From Clostridia bacterium (GTDB taxonomy: Bacteria; Bacillota; Clostridia; Oscillospirales; Acutalibacteraceae): a stretch of 64,000 bases of DNA. The DNA lies in contig JAFQRA010000024.1 in NCBI GenBank assembly GCA_017410325.1, positions 1-64,000 on the forward strand, in the 5' to 3' direction. The notes beneath the pieces were generated by a model that saw only the letters and a list, made by a program, of their open reading frames with translations, was not told the DNA's origin and made no database searches. Below are positions 44,855 to 54,668 of the stretch, piece after piece; position 1 is the first letter of the stretch, and each line of letters opens with the position of its first letter. Both the position numbers and the translations under genes were made by a program.

Positions 44855-45441
44855 TTCTTTACTCCGTACTCCTTTTCCAATTCGTTTCTTACTGTTTCAT
44901 AAAGCGCTTTGTTTGCCGCTTTAAGGCTTCCTCTTTCAACCTTCATAACGGGCATAAACTTGATTTTTACGCTTTTTTTGAAATACTTGTATTTGCCGCT
45001 TATGACAAAGGGGACGATATCGCAGTCCGTGTCGGAAGCGATTTTGACCGCACCGCCCTTGAAGGGCATCATAATATCGTCGGTTTTGTTTGTTGTTCCC
45101 TCGGGGAAAATTGCAACGAGCTTGCCGTCGTTCAGATATTCCTCTGCGGTAACAACAGCCTGCTTCCCGTTGGTGCTTCGGTCAACGGGAATTATTCCCA
45201 GGCCGGGGAATATGTGCTTGCCGATACCGTTCATAAGCTCTGCCTTTGCCATAAAATGCACACAGCGCTTGGTGGACACGGCAACGGTGAAGCAGTCAAA
45301 GACCGATGTGTGATTTCCCGCAAGGATTATCTTCCCTTCGGCGGGTATGTTCTCTTTGCCTTCCACGGTGGGTCTGAACACAAGCGTAAACAGAGCCTTG
45401 AGAGGCGGCTTTACGATTTTGTAGAGTAAGGGTTCTTTCAT
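44851..45441 (-). CDS. 1-acylglycerol-3-phosphate acyltransferase (PlsC family), tandem copy
   Basis: This 196-residue paralogue of the next gene has NHTSVFD, IFPEGTTN and VPFVISGKYKYF motifs. The two share the same order of motifs and similar spacing but are clearly diverged. It is the first gene of the run PlsC-PlsC-activase-dehydratase. The start ATG is behind AAGGAGA. Confidence 0.92.
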   Translation of the reverse strand: MKEPLLYKIVKPPLKALFTLVFRPTVEGKENIPAEGKIILAGNHTSVFDCFTVAVSTKRCVHFMAKAELMNGIGKHIFPGLGIIPVDRSTNGKQAVVTAEEYLNDGKLVAIFPEGTTNKTDDIMMPFKGGAVKIASDTDCDIVPFVISGKYKYFKKSVKIKFMPVMKVERGSLKAANKALYETVRNELEKEYGVKK

Positions 45442-45493
45442 AAATTTCTCCTTCTTTTATTTATTATTTTTTCCTTATTATGAAATAATTCCC

Positions 45494-45523
45494 ATAAAAA
45501 ACGGACAGGTTATATCCTGTCCG
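45494..45523 (-). terminator. Terminator overlapping the end of the short anti-sigma-like gene
   Basis: On the minus strand CGGACAGG/CCTGTCCG with a T6 run. The stop codon of the upstream small gene lies in the loop. Confidence 0.9.
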
Positions 45524-45686
45524 AAGTTTTCTCTTTTATTACCGCTGTTACGGTGAACTTTCTGCTTTTGGTTTTCTGCAGCGTTACATACCTTGCGCAG
45601 TTTCTTGCTATTCTCTGTTTCATACCCTCGCTGATATTAACCTGATTCATAACACGGCTGTATTCCCTGATTTTATTTACTTTCAT
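45510..45686 (-). CDS. Short basic protein after the ECF sigma factor, possible anti-sigma N-terminal remnant
   Basis: This 58-residue basic protein begins MKVNKIREYSRVMNQVNIS and contains EGMKQRIARNCARY. This recalls the first helices of the small anti-sigma factors that follow ECF sigma genes in Clostridia, where a xxMKxRIxxNC segment is common (my recollection, not a search). The transmembrane and extracellular parts of a normal anti-sigma are missing and the gene ends in a terminator. It starts 3 bases after the sigma stop. It may be a remnant, or a minimal functional regulator. Confidence 0.6.
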   Translation of the reverse strand: MKVNKIREYSRVMNQVNISEGMKQRIARNCARYVTLQKTKSRKFTVTAVIKEKTSDRI

Positions 45687-45689
45687 AAT

Positions 45690-46223
45690 TCAACCATTCC
45701 TTTCAAGTTCATTTTTCAGCAGCTGCCTTGCGTACTGAAGGCGCTTACGCACGGCAACGGGGCTGAGACCAAGAATATTTGCAATTTCATTGGACTTGTA
45801 GCCTTCTATATAATACAAATCCAGTATTATTTTGTATTTTGAAGGAAGATGCATTATCGTTTCAAACAAGTCTCTGTCATCGGGACTGATGCCTATTCCT
45901 TCAAGCTCGGCAAGATTGGCAGACTGGTGTGTTTTTCGAAAGCGCACCATATTCTTGCTGATGTTGGTTGCAACCTTAATCAGCCACGCCTTTTCGTGCT
46001 CGGAATCCTTGAACAGCGGAGCCTTTGTCATATAGCGGATAAAGGTTTCCTGCAAGGCGTCCTCGGTATCGGCTTCGTTGAGCAAAATGGAATAACAGAT
46101 ACGGAAAAGCGTTTTGCTGTATTTCTCAACAGCATATTCAACGAAACGTAATTCTTCGTTATAGCGCGATTTAATTCCCGTTTCTCTCACCCCTTTACCG
46201 TAAAAAGGCAATAATATACCCAT
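45690..46223 (-). CDS. ECF-type RNA polymerase sigma factor
   Basis: This 177-residue protein shows sigma-70 region 2 (FRICYSILLNEADTEDALQETFIRY) and region 4 (LPSKYKIILDLYYIEGYKSNEIANILGLSPVAVRKRLQYARQLLK). ECF sigma factors redirect RNA polymerase to stress or envelope genes. The ATG at 46223 lies only 4 bases after a TATAAT (46228-46233, minus strand), so either the message is leaderless or translation begins at the GTG 11 codons inside. The next gene is a short anti-sigma-like peptide. Confidence 0.9.
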   Translation of the reverse strand: MGILLPFYGKGVRETGIKSRYNEELRFVEYAVEKYSKTLFRICYSILLNEADTEDALQETFIRYMTKAPLFKDSEHEKAWLIKVATNISKNMVRFRKTHQSANLAELEGIGISPDDRDLFETIMHLPSKYKIILDLYYIEGYKSNEIANILGLSPVAVRKRLQYARQLLKNELERNG

Positions 46224-46279
46224 TTATATTATACACACATAAGCAATTCGTTTTGTGACAAAAATAAAAAAAATTTTTT

Positions 46280-46323
46280 AAAAAAATTTAAGAGCCTCTC
46301 CCGCTTGGTGTTCGGGAGAGGCT
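46280..46323 (-). terminator. Terminator of the Clp ATPase gene
   Basis: On the minus strand AGCCTCTCCCG and CGGGAGAGGCT form an 11-bp stem followed shortly by a run of seven T residues. It ends the long ruvC-to-clp run. Confidence 0.9.
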
Positions 46324-46329
46324 TTACGC

Positions 46330-48639
46330 TTAAAATGCGGATATTACGATTTCGCCGTTTTCGGCTGAAAGAGCAACCGTTTTAAGCGGTGAGTCAGCGT
46401 TTTCAACGATGAGGTTAGCAATTTTATCCTCAACGCTTCTGCGGATTGCGTTGCGCAAATCGCGGGCACCTCTCGTGCCGTTTTCGCATTTTCCTGCAAG
46501 CACGGCAGGAACATCGTCCGACCACGAAAAGCTGATGCCCTTATTCTGCAGAGGCTCGACAAGCTCGTCCAGCATAAGCACGGCTATCTGCTCGTAGTTT
46601 TCCTGCGTCAGGTCGTTGAACACGGCAATTTCGTCAACTCGGCCTATAAACTCAGGGCGCAGGAATTCACGAAGAGCCTTCATTGCCCTGTCGGTGCTTG
46701 CCTCAGCCTTGCTTTTTGCAAAGCCGAGCGCATCTCCCTTGCGGTCGCTGCCTGCGTTGGAGGTCATAATGATAACCGTGTTTTCAAAGCTGACAGTTCG
46801 CCCTTGTGCATCGGTAATTTTTCCTTCATCAAGAATCTGGAGAAGGATATTCATTACATCGGGATGTGCCTTTTCAATTTCATCAAAAAGTATAACAGAA
46901 TAAGGCTTTCTGCGAACCTTTTCGGTGAGCTGACCTGCCTCATCATATCCGACATAGCCGGGCGGTGAGCCGATAATTCTCGACACGCTGTGCTTTTCCA
47001 TAAACTCGGACATGTCAAGACGGATAAGCGTTTCGGGTGTATCGAAAAGCTCCTGCGAAAGTAGCTTTACGAGCTCCGTTTTACCTACACCTGTGGGACC
47101 TACAAAGATAAACGATGACGGTCTGCGCCTCGGGCTTATCTGCACCCTGCCGCGCTTGATTGCGGCGGCAACAACCTTTACGGCCTCGTCCTGACCTATA
47201 AGCTTTTCCTTGAGCTTATTTTCAAGGTCGGCAAGCCGGCGAAGGTCGCTTTCGATAACCTTCTGCGCGGGAATACCCGTCCAGAGCTGGATAACCTTTG
47301 CAAGGTCATCCTCGGTCACGTTATTGTCCTTTGCAAGCTCGGCAAGATTAATTATTTCGTTTTCGCAAGCCATAATCTCTGCCTTAACCTTAGACACGGC
47401 CTCGTAGTCGATTTCCTTTTCCTCGGAAAGCTTCTGATGCTCAACCTTAAGCATTCCAAGACGCTTTTCCGCCATTTCGTGCATTGAGATATACTTGTTT
47501 CTCAGGTTTGCGCAGGTGCACGCCTCGTCAAGAAGGTCGATAGCCTTATCGGGCAGGAAGCGGTCGTTTATATAGCGCTCGGAAAGCACTACTGCGCTGT
47601 AAACAAGCGAATCGTTGATTCTTACTCTGTGGTAATTCTCGTAATAGTCCTTGATTCCCACGAGAACCTTATAGGTATCCTCAACGGAAGGCTCTTCAAC
47701 CTTGACGGGCTGAAGGCGGCGTTCAAGCGCCGCGTCCTTTTCGATATACTTACGGTACTCGGTAAAGGTTGTTGCACCTATAATCTGGATTTCTCCGCGG
47801 GACAGTGCAGGCTTGAGAATGTTTGCGGCATTCATCGAGCCTTCCGCATCACCCGTACCGACGAGGTTGTGCACCTCGTCAATAAAGAGGATTATATTGC
47901 CCTCTGCCTTTACTTCATCAACAAGGCCCTTTATTCTGCTTTCAAACTGACCCCTGAACTGTGTGCCCGCAACGAGGGCTGTAAGGTCCAGCAGGTGTAT
48001 TTCCTTATCTGCAAGCTTTGCAGGCACGTCGCCGTTTGCTATTTTGAGGGCAAGACCCTCGGCAATGGCTGTTTTACCTACACCGGGCTCGCCGATAAGG
48101 CAGGGATTGTTCTTTGAACGGCGGCAAAGAATCTGGATAGCACGGTAAATCTCGTTGTCTCTGCCTATGATTCGGTCAATTTTGCCGTCCCTCGCCTTTC
48201 GGGTAAGGTCGGTACAGTACAGAGAGAGATACTTACGCTTTTTCTCATCGGGCTTTTTCTTCTTTTTACCGAAGATACTCGGCTTACCGTCGGGCACCTC
48301 CTCCGCAACGATTTCGCCCTCTTCACCGTCCTCAACATTGGGGGCCTCGGAGGAATTCATTGCGGCAAAGTTCTGCAAAAACGGGAAGGTGGGTGCACCG
48401 CCCGCTTCAAAAGCACCTTCGTCAAGCCCCTGGAAAGCGGCATCCATCTGCTCTGTTACCGCATCGACATCGTCTTCCGTTATCCCCATATTTTCCATCA
48501 TCTGCTTGATGGGGCCGAGATTCATTTCCATTGCGCATTTGAGACAGTAGCCGGAAGGATTGGACTGCCCGTTTTCAACGCGCTGAATGAAAATAACCGC
48601 CGGACGCTGCTTGCACTTACTGCACATCATTCTTTTCAT
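46330..48639 (-). CDS. clpE: ClpE-like ATP-dependent Clp ATPase with N-terminal zinc finger
   Basis: This 769-residue AAA+ chaperone begins with a zinc finger of four cysteines (Cys6, Cys9, Cys32, Cys35), like ClpE, instead of the double Clp-N domain. Two ATPase modules follow: [15 protein letters not shown] (first Walker A) and [15 protein letters not shown] (second), with LFIDEVH and LFDEIEKAH Walker B boxes. It unfolds proteins and feeds them to ClpP. It is the last gene of the long minus-strand run, 30 bases after pgsA. Confidence 0.92.
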   Translation of the reverse strand: MKRMMCSKCKQRPAVIFIQRVENGQSNPSGYCLKCAMEMNLGPIKQMMENMGITEDDVDAVTEQMDAAFQGLDEGAFEAGGAPTFPFLQNFAAMNSSEAPNVEDGEEGEIVAEEVPDGKPSIFGKKKKKPDEKKRKYLSLYCTDLTRKARDGKIDRIIGRDNEIYRAIQILCRRSKNNPCLIGEPGVGKTAIAEGLALKIANGDVPAKLADKEIHLLDLTALVAGTQFRGQFESRIKGLVDEVKAEGNIILFIDEVHNLVGTGDAEGSMNAANILKPALSRGEIQIIGATTFTEYRKYIEKDAALERRLQPVKVEEPSVEDTYKVLVGIKDYYENYHRVRINDSLVYSAVVLSERYINDRFLPDKAIDLLDEACTCANLRNKYISMHEMAEKRLGMLKVEHQKLSEEKEIDYEAVSKVKAEIMACENEIINLAELAKDNNVTEDDLAKVIQLWTGIPAQKVIESDLRRLADLENKLKEKLIGQDEAVKVVAAAIKRGRVQISPRRRPSSFIFVGPTGVGKTELVKLLSQELFDTPETLIRLDMSEFMEKHSVSRIIGSPPGYVGYDEAGQLTEKVRRKPYSVILFDEIEKAHPDVMNILLQILDEGKITDAQGRTVSFENTVIIMTSNAGSDRKGDALGFAKSKAEASTDRAMKALREFLRPEFIGRVDEIAVFNDLTQENYEQIAVLMLDELVEPLQNKGISFSWSDDVPAVLAGKCENGTRGARDLRNAIRRSVEDKIANLIVENADSPLKTVALSAENGEIVISAF

Positions 48640-48669
48640 CTTTTAAAACTTACTCCTATGATATAATAC

Positions 48670-49302
48670 TTATTTCTTGAGATACTTTTCTTTTACCTGT
48701 CTTACAACATCGGGAATGTACGACACGAAGGCAACGATTGTAAGCACCGCAGAAATTGATACGAGCACGATGCAAACGATATTGGGCAGTGTAAAAGCAC
48801 TTGCAAAAACACCGACCTCGGGTCCGAAGAGGAAGAGAGCAACCATAACACCGTAGAAAACAAAGGTTGCAACCTTGCCGTAGATTTCAGCGGCTGACGG
48901 TACCATTCCGAGGATTATCATAATAACGGCAAAAACAGTCATAACTGCTTCCTTGACAAGGAAGATAAGGAAAACGTAGCTGAAAGCGTGCATAACCTTA
49001 TCCGTTGAAGCGTTGAATTCAAGGAAAAGAAGGATTGCAAGAGTAATCTGCGTGAGCTTATCGGCAAGAGGGTCAAGCATTTTGCCCAGCTCGCTTATCT
49101 GGTTGAACTTACGTGCAATTTTACCGTCAACAAAGTCGGTAAGACCTGAAACGACTATAACAATAAGTGCCCACACGAGTTCGCCCTTATGGAAAAGAAC
49201 ACCGAATACGGGAATAAGAAGAATTCTGAAAAATGAAATAAAGTTCGGTATTGTTTTCCAGCCTGTAAGATAACGTTTGATACTGTCCATAGTTTTGTAC
49301 AC
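48670..49302 (-). CDS. pgsA: CDP-diacylglycerol-glycerol-3-phosphate 3-phosphatidyltransferase
   Basis: This 210-residue membrane protein has the CDP-alcohol phosphotransferase motif D-x2-D-G-x2-A-R-x8-G-x3-D-x3-D (TDFVDGKIARKFNQISELGKMLDPLADK). It makes phosphatidylglycerol phosphate, the precursor of phosphatidylglycerol and cardiolipin. It stands between the CvpA-family gene (19-base gap) and the Clp ATPase gene. Confidence 0.93.
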   Translation of the reverse strand: MYKTMDSIKRYLTGWKTIPNFISFFRILLIPVFGVLFHKGELVWALIVIVVSGLTDFVDGKIARKFNQISELGKMLDPLADKLTQITLAILLFLEFNASTDKVMHAFSYVFLIFLVKEAVMTVFAVIMIILGMVPSAAEIYGKVATFVFYGVMVALFLFGPEVGVFASAFTLPNIVCIVLVSISAVLTIVAFVSYIPDVVRQVKEKYLKK

Positions 49303-49321
49303 TCCTTAAATATATATAAGA

Positions 49322-50068
49322 TTATTTTACTATACTGTTTATATCGGATTTAATTGCGTCAAGGTCGGGTTCACCCAGCTCACTTATCCAAGAACAGATG
49401 CGTGAATTTTCAACCGAAGCACTCAGCATTTCATTGTTCCTGAAAAGCCCTGAACAGGCATTGATAAACAAGCAGATAACCAGTACCAATATCACTCCTT
49501 TCACGGTGCCCAAAGCCGCACCCAGCCACTTGTTGGCACGGCGGAACAGCTTTGGCGCAGGCAGTTTATCTATCAAACCAATGATAAGCCCCAATACAAA
49601 GCGCACGGCTATGAAAATCAGGACATAGCATATCATTTTCAGTAATACAAGAGCGGCAGGACGGATGATATCCGCCGATACTTTTTCTGCCGTATCGGAA
49701 GCAGAAAGCTCAAGAGAGGATATGTTTTCGGTAAGAGCATTTATGTCGATGCCCATTTCTTCAAGCTGCGTTGTAAGCACTCCGGGTATTACTTCAAGAA
49801 CCGAAGTAACCGCCCGTGCAACGGAGCTGCTGTTAATTCCGTCTTCAAGTGCCTGTTCGATTTCCGCTTCAATCTGTGCCGAAAAGATATTGTCGTAGCT
49901 CCATTCGGCAAGCGGCTGTGAAAAGGTCACGGAAGCAAATATCGCAGCAAACACGCAAACCAGCGACAGCACGCAGCGGAAAAAGCCTTTACGTGCAGAG
50001 TCGAGAATATTTGTGATTAATAAAATCAGCAGTATTGCATCAACACTGTATTTTATAAAAATTTCCAT
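49322..50068 (-). CDS. CvpA-family membrane protein
   Basis: This 248-residue protein has four membrane segments in the CvpA arrangement (LILLITNILDSARKGFFRCVLSLVCVFAA at the start, and FVLGLIIGLIDKLPAPKLFRRANKWLGAALGTVKGVILVLVICLF later). The family takes part in colicin V export or envelope processes in proteobacteria. In Firmicutes its role is unclear. It begins with no gap after the DUF5711 gene. Confidence 0.88.
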   Translation of the reverse strand: MEIFIKYSVDAILLILLITNILDSARKGFFRCVLSLVCVFAAIFASVTFSQPLAEWSYDNIFSAQIEAEIEQALEDGINSSSVARAVTSVLEVIPGVLTTQLEEMGIDINALTENISSLELSASDTAEKVSADIIRPAALVLLKMICYVLIFIAVRFVLGLIIGLIDKLPAPKLFRRANKWLGAALGTVKGVILVLVICLFINACSGLFRNNEMLSASVENSRICSWISELGEPDLDAIKSDINSIVK

Positions 50069-51361
50069 TTATTCTCCCTTCTGAGCCAATTTAGTTTTGA
50101 CGTCGCAGCGCAGCAAATCGCCATAGCAGAGAGTATAGCAGTATTTACCGCTTACGGCAATTCTCTGCGCACTCATTTCAAGCTGTGTTTTGCCCACGAG
50201 CTTACCCGAGGAATTGTAAGAATAAAGAACGTTGTCCGAATCCACAAGGCAGACGGTTTTGCCGTCGTAGCTTATACATTCAACGTCACAGCCGAGCTCA
50301 ACGGTGAATTTCTCCTCACCCTTGCTGTCAAACAAGGCAACCACGCCCGAGCCGATACTGCCGTATCTGGTGAGAACGATTGAGAAATTGCCGTTTTCAA
50401 AGGGAGTAAAGGAAGCAATCGTATTGCCGCCGAAGCTGACTTCACGCTTTTCTTCGCCGTCCTCAACAATAAAATACGAGGCTTCGCCCACGGCAATAAC
50501 GGTATTTTTACTGCTGAAAAATACGTTGCTGAGGTTTGTACCGTCAAGCCTGTGCTCATTTACAACGCTTTGCTCTTTTATGTCGATAATGTAGATTTTG
50601 GAATAGAGTGCGGCATTTTCCGCACCGAGGCCGATACAGGCAAGCTGTTTGCCGTCGGAAGAAAGCGAAACGTCAATTATATATTCCGCAACGCACTTAA
50701 AGGTAAACTCCTGCTTATAATCAGAGCCGTAAACCTTTACCGCGCTTGAGGAATCCTCTGCGGCGCAGGCAAAGGCAAAGTTACCCTTTTTACCCATTAC
50801 GGCGCAGTAGATTTCCGCATTCAGCTCATCTTCGTGAAGAATATCGCTGCTGTCCGCAATGAAATATCTGCCCGTTGTGCGGTCGGTAAGCAGCATTCTG
50901 CCCGAGCACACGCTCATAACGGGCTTGGAGTATGAATGAGTGTAATCCGCAAGCTTCTTTGCGGTTGAATTGAGCATCATAACGTTATCATCACGAAGCA
51001 CGGCAACGCAGTCACCCATTGACTGCATATCCTTTACCTTACCCGAGCCGACTTCTACCGGATATCCGTCGCCGGGCTTGAGGTTGGATATGCTCTGCGA
51101 GATATAATCTGCCGCCTTCGAAAAGGTAACGTTGCCCAAAGACCTCGCCGCAACGAAAAGCAGTGAGAGAACAACAACCACGGCAAGAAAAATCTTTGCC
51201 GCAAAAACAAGCTTCTTCACGGTCTGCTTATTCTTCTGTTTTTTAAGCTCCTGCTGTCTTTTCTGCTCGGCACGCTGTTGCCTGCGTTCGAGCATACGCT
51301 CCTGCATTATGCGCTCGTCTTCTTCGGTAAATTTTCTGTTATTATTGTTGTTATCCGTCAT
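50069..51361 (-). CDS. Membrane-anchored DUF5711-family protein
   Basis: This encodes 430 residues. A charged cytoplasmic N-terminus (EDERIMQERMLERRQQRAEQKRQQ, coiled-coil-like, up to about residue 48) precedes a single membrane helix (about 50-70). An extracellular domain of about 340 residues with repeated blades follows (VAVLRDDNVMMLNS, MLLTDRTTGRYFIAD, CLVDSDNVLYSYNSSGK), typical of a beta-propeller. The function is unknown. It overlaps the truA stop by 4 bases. Confidence 0.82.
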   Translation of the reverse strand: MTDNNNNNRKFTEEDERIMQERMLERRQQRAEQKRQQELKKQKNKQTVKKLVFAAKIFLAVVVVLSLLFVAARSLGNVTFSKAADYISQSISNLKPGDGYPVEVGSGKVKDMQSMGDCVAVLRDDNVMMLNSTAKKLADYTHSYSKPVMSVCSGRMLLTDRTTGRYFIADSSDILHEDELNAEIYCAVMGKKGNFAFACAAEDSSSAVKVYGSDYKQEFTFKCVAEYIIDVSLSSDGKQLACIGLGAENAALYSKIYIIDIKEQSVVNEHRLDGTNLSNVFFSSKNTVIAVGEASYFIVEDGEEKREVSFGGNTIASFTPFENGNFSIVLTRYGSIGSGVVALFDSKGEEKFTVELGCDVECISYDGKTVCLVDSDNVLYSYNSSGKLVGKTQLEMSAQRIAVSGKYCYTLCYGDLLRCDVKTKLAQKGE

Positions 51362-52107
51362 AATTCTTCTCCTGAATAATATACACGGTTTAGGTAAAGT
51401 CCCTGAGGCGGTGCGGTTATACCTGCGTTTTTCCGCTCAAGGGAAGCGATTATTTCGGGAATCGTATCGGGCTTTATTCTGCCCAGCGTAATATCGGTAA
51501 GCGTACCGACCATAATGCGCACCATATTGTAAAGAAATCCGTCTGCGCTGACTGACATTATAACATTTTCGCCGTCACGTGTCACTCGGAAAGATTTTAC
51601 CGTACGCACGGTGGACTGAACACTGCTGCCCGAGGCACAGAAGGCTTTAAAATCATGTGTGCCGACAAAGCCTTGTGCCTGTTCATTTAAAAACTCGGCA
51701 TCAATGTGTTTTTTGAAATCCCAGCTTCTGCCGAGCAGAAACGGGTCACGGATATGAGAATTGTGAATGATATATATGTACTCCTTGCCGCGGCAATCGT
51801 ATCTTGCGTGAAAATCATAATCCACATCACGGCACGACAAAACGGCAATATCGTCGGGAAGATGAGCGTTTAAGCCTCTTACCGCCACGTCACAGGGCAA
51901 AGCCGAGCCTGTTCTTATATTACAGCAGTACATATTGGCGTGAACACCCGCATCCGTTCGGCTGCAGCCGACAACGCTTTCGCGCACACCGAACAGCTTT
52001 TCAACCGCATCCTGCAAAGTCTCCTGCACACTCGGTGCATTTGCCTGCACCTGCCAGCCGCTGTAGGCGGTGCCGAGATATTTGATTGTAAGAAGTATAT
52101 TCCTCAT
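51358..52107 (-). CDS. truA: tRNA pseudouridine synthase A
   Basis: This 249-residue protein has the catalytic aspartate in CSRTDAGVHA (near residue 52), and the C-terminal GFLYNMVRIMVGTL. TruA converts uridines 38-40 of tRNA anticodon arms to pseudouridine. It follows ecfT by 26 bases, a neighbourhood also found in many Firmicutes. Confidence 0.95.
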   Translation of the reverse strand: MRNILLTIKYLGTAYSGWQVQANAPSVQETLQDAVEKLFGVRESVVGCSRTDAGVHANMYCCNIRTGSALPCDVAVRGLNAHLPDDIAVLSCRDVDYDFHARYDCRGKEYIYIIHNSHIRDPFLLGRSWDFKKHIDAEFLNEQAQGFVGTHDFKAFCASGSSVQSTVRTVKSFRVTRDGENVIMSVSADGFLYNMVRIMVGTLTDITLGRIKPDTIPEIIASLERKNAGITAPPQGLYLNRVYYSGEEL

Positions 52108-52133
52108 ACCGACACCTTATAAACGAATTGAAA

Positions 52134-52949
52134 TTAAATCAAATGGGCAAAGAAACGGTTGAGCAGGATAACACCTGCAAGCAGTATTACCGCACCGAAA
52201 ACAAAGCCCAGATCAAGCAGCGATAATTTCATCTGCTTCATACGCGTGCGGTTGTTGCCGCCCGTATAGCAGCGGCACTCCATTGCAAAGGCAAGCTCAT
52301 ACGCCCTGCGGAACGAAGAGACAAAAAGCGGAACGAGAATAGGCACGAGTGCCTTTGCGCGGTCAATAATATTGCCGCTTTCAAGGTCTGCTCCCCTCGC
52401 CTTCTGTGCGTTCATAATCTTGTCAATCTCTTCAATAAGCGTGGGAATAAAGCGGAGAGCCAGAGTCATCATCATTGCAAGGGTATGCACCTGAATGTGA
52501 AACACCTTAAGCGGTGACAGAAGCCTTTCGATAGCATCGGTGAGCATCGTAGGTGTCGTGGTATATGTCATAAGCGAGCTGCCCGTAATCAGGCAGGAAA
52601 TGCGCACGGTCATAAAGATTGCGGTATAGACACCCTTGTCCGTAATTTTTGCAAAGCCGAGGTCAAGAAGGGTTTTGCCGCCCGTGGCGTAGAAAAGATT
52701 GAGAAGCGCCGTAATAAAGACTATCAGCAATATTGCCTTAAGGCTTTTTAACAGCATTTTAACCGGCACACCTGAAATACAGATGCCGCCAAAGAGGAAT
52801 GCCGCCATAAGACCGAGCGACCAGAAGTTTTTGCAAAGGAAGATTACGACGATAAACAGAAGTGTCAGCACTATTTTTACCCTGGGATCCATTTTGTGAA
52901 GCAGGGATTTACCGGGATAATACTGACCGATAGTGATATCTCTGACCAT
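52134..52949 (-). CDS. ecfT: ECF transporter T component
   Basis: This 271-residue membrane protein has about five helices and the two coupling-helix motifs that touch the ATPases (AQKARGAD near 175 and AMECRCYTGG). EcfT links EcfA1/EcfA2 to exchangeable vitamin- or metal-binding S components. No S component gene is nearby, so this is the shared group II module. Its start overlaps the EcfA2 stop by one base. Confidence 0.93.
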   Translation of the reverse strand: MVRDITIGQYYPGKSLLHKMDPRVKIVLTLLFIVVIFLCKNFWSLGLMAAFLFGGICISGVPVKMLLKSLKAILLIVFITALLNLFYATGGKTLLDLGFAKITDKGVYTAIFMTVRISCLITGSSLMTYTTTPTMLTDAIERLLSPLKVFHIQVHTLAMMMTLALRFIPTLIEEIDKIMNAQKARGADLESGNIIDRAKALVPILVPLFVSSFRRAYELAFAMECRCYTGGNNRTRMKQMKLSLLDLGFVFGAVILLAGVILLNRFFAHLI

Positions 52950-53809
52950 CAGCAGTTACCCCCTTTCGAAAGGGATAACAGTCTGCGGCAGCCTTCCGCA
53001 ACCGTATATACATCCGTTTCGACATCAAGCCCTTTTTCACGCAGACCGATAAAAATTCTCGTAATCTGCGGAACGTTCAGACCGATTTTCTCAAGCTCAT
53101 CAGCTTTTGAAAAAACGTTGGGAACGGTATCGTACATTGCGACCTCGCCCTTGTTCATAACAAGGATTTTCGTGGCTACGCTTGCAACGTCCTCCATACT
53201 GTGGGAGACAAGCAGAACCGTACTGCCCGTTTTCTTTTTGTAATCCTTAATCATTGCGAGTATCTCCTGCCTGCCTTTAGGGTCAAGACCTGCCGTGGGC
53301 TCGTCAAGGATAAGGATTTTCGGGTTCATTGCCATAACACCCGCAATTGCGGCACGTCGCTTTTCACCGCCCGACAAATCGAAGGGTGATTTGTTGATAA
53401 GCTCAGGCTTCAGCCCGACGTATCGGGCCGCACGAAGAACGCTTTCCTTTATCTGTGCCTCATTCATACCCATATTTTTAGGGCCGAAGGCAATATCCTT
53501 GTAAACCGTTTCTTCAAAAAGCTGATATTCGGGATACTGGAAGCAAAGACCGACCTTGAAGCGCACGGAACGGATTTTTTTCTTATCTGCCCAGATGTTC
53601 TCACCGTCAATTTCAACACTGCCCTCGTTGGGCTTTAAAAGGCCGTTGAGATGCTGGATGAGCGTGCTCTTTCCCGAGCCTGTGTGACCGATAATGCCGA
53701 CAAGCTCGCCTGCTTCAATATCCAGATTTATATTCTTTATCGCACTCACACTCAGCGGTGTACCCTCGCTGTATGTATGAGTAACGTTTTTAAGCGAAAT
53801 AATCGGCAT
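52949..53809 (-). CDS. ecfA2: ECF transporter ATPase A2
   Basis: This 286-residue protein has Walker A (GHTGSGKST), a Q-loop, signature LSGGEKRRAAIAG, Walker B (ILILDEPTAGLDP) and switch histidine (VSHSMED). It hydrolyses ATP together with EcfA1 to drive vitamin uptake. It starts 3 bases after ecfA1. Confidence 0.94.
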   Translation of the reverse strand: MPIISLKNVTHTYSEGTPLSVSAIKNINLDIEAGELVGIIGHTGSGKSTLIQHLNGLLKPNEGSVEIDGENIWADKKKIRSVRFKVGLCFQYPEYQLFEETVYKDIAFGPKNMGMNEAQIKESVLRAARYVGLKPELINKSPFDLSGGEKRRAAIAGVMAMNPKILILDEPTAGLDPKGRQEILAMIKDYKKKTGSTVLLVSHSMEDVASVATKILVMNKGEVAMYDTVPNVFSKADELEKIGLNVPQITRIFIGLREKGLDVETDVYTVAEGCRRLLSLSKGGNC

Positions 53810-53812
53810 CGT

Positions 53813-54664
53813 TTACTCCTTCAAAAGTTTCATAACTGCTTGGATACATTCTTCTTCGTTGAGTATATCCGTTCTTATATCAACGCCCTGTGCTTTCAGA
53901 GCTTTTGCAAGCTGTGTTGCCTGAGGCACGTCAAGACCGACGGCAATAAGCTCATCCGCCTTTGAGAAAACCTCACGCGGCGTACCGTCCGCATAAACCT
54001 CGCCGTTATCAATAACCACTACTCTGTCCGCCTGAACAGCCTCGTCCATAAAGTGGGTTACCAGCACGACGGTAATGCCTCTTTCTTTATTAAGGCGTTT
54101 TATCGTGGCAAGGACTTCTTTTCTGCCGTTGGGGTCAAGCATTGCAGTAGGCTCGTCAAGCACTATGCACCTTGTCTGCATAGCAATGACACCTGCAATT
54201 GCAACACGCTGCTTCTGACCGCCGGAAAGCTTATACGGCTCGCTGTTGCGGAAATCATACATATTGACAGCCTTTAAAGCATCGTCAACACGCCTACGGA
54301 TTTCCTTAGGCTCAACCCCGAGATTTTCGGGGCCGAAGGCAACGTCATCCTCAACAATCGTGGCGACAATCTGATTGTCGGGATTCTGAAACACCATACC
54401 TACGGTGCGGCGTATTTCGTCCGTATTGTTTTCATCCGCCGTATCAAGACCGTTTACGGTAACCTTGCCGCTTTCGGGTATGTTTATGGCGTTTGTAAGC
54501 TTTGCAAAGGTGGATTTACCCGAGCCGTTATGACCCAGCACCGCAACAAAGCTCCCCTCCTCTATACCGAGGCTGATATTTTTTACGGCAAGAGGAAGCT
54601 GCTGCCCCTCTTCGTCCGCCTCGTAACGGAAGCTTACGTTTTCAAACTCAATTATCTTTCCCAT
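53813..54664 (-). CDS. ecfA1: ECF transporter ATPase A1
   Basis: This is about 283 residues from ATG 54664 (MGKIIEFENVSFRY). It carries Walker A (GHNGSGKST), signature LSGGQKQRVAIAG, Walker B (IVLDEPTAMLDP) and switch histidine (VTHFMDE). The frame is open further upstream to 54784, but that extension overlaps the methyltransferase gene and lacks ABC sequence. The chosen start lies 4 bases after the methyltransferase stop. Confidence 0.94.
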   Translation of the reverse strand: MGKIIEFENVSFRYEADEEGQQLPLAVKNISLGIEEGSFVAVLGHNGSGKSTFAKLTNAINIPESGKVTVNGLDTADENNTDEIRRTVGMVFQNPDNQIVATIVEDDVAFGPENLGVEPKEIRRRVDDALKAVNMYDFRNSEPYKLSGGQKQRVAIAGVIAMQTRCIVLDEPTAMLDPNGRKEVLATIKRLNKERGITVVLVTHFMDEAVQADRVVVIDNGEVYADGTPREVFSKADELIAVGLDVPQATQLAKALKAQGVDIRTDILNEEECIQAVMKLLKE

Positions 54665-54668
54665 TCTT

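Noticed and set aside
44228-45441. Frameshifted single gene for the two PlsC proteins
   Set aside because: Each has its own complete HxxxxD and FPEGT motifs and start, so they are two genes.
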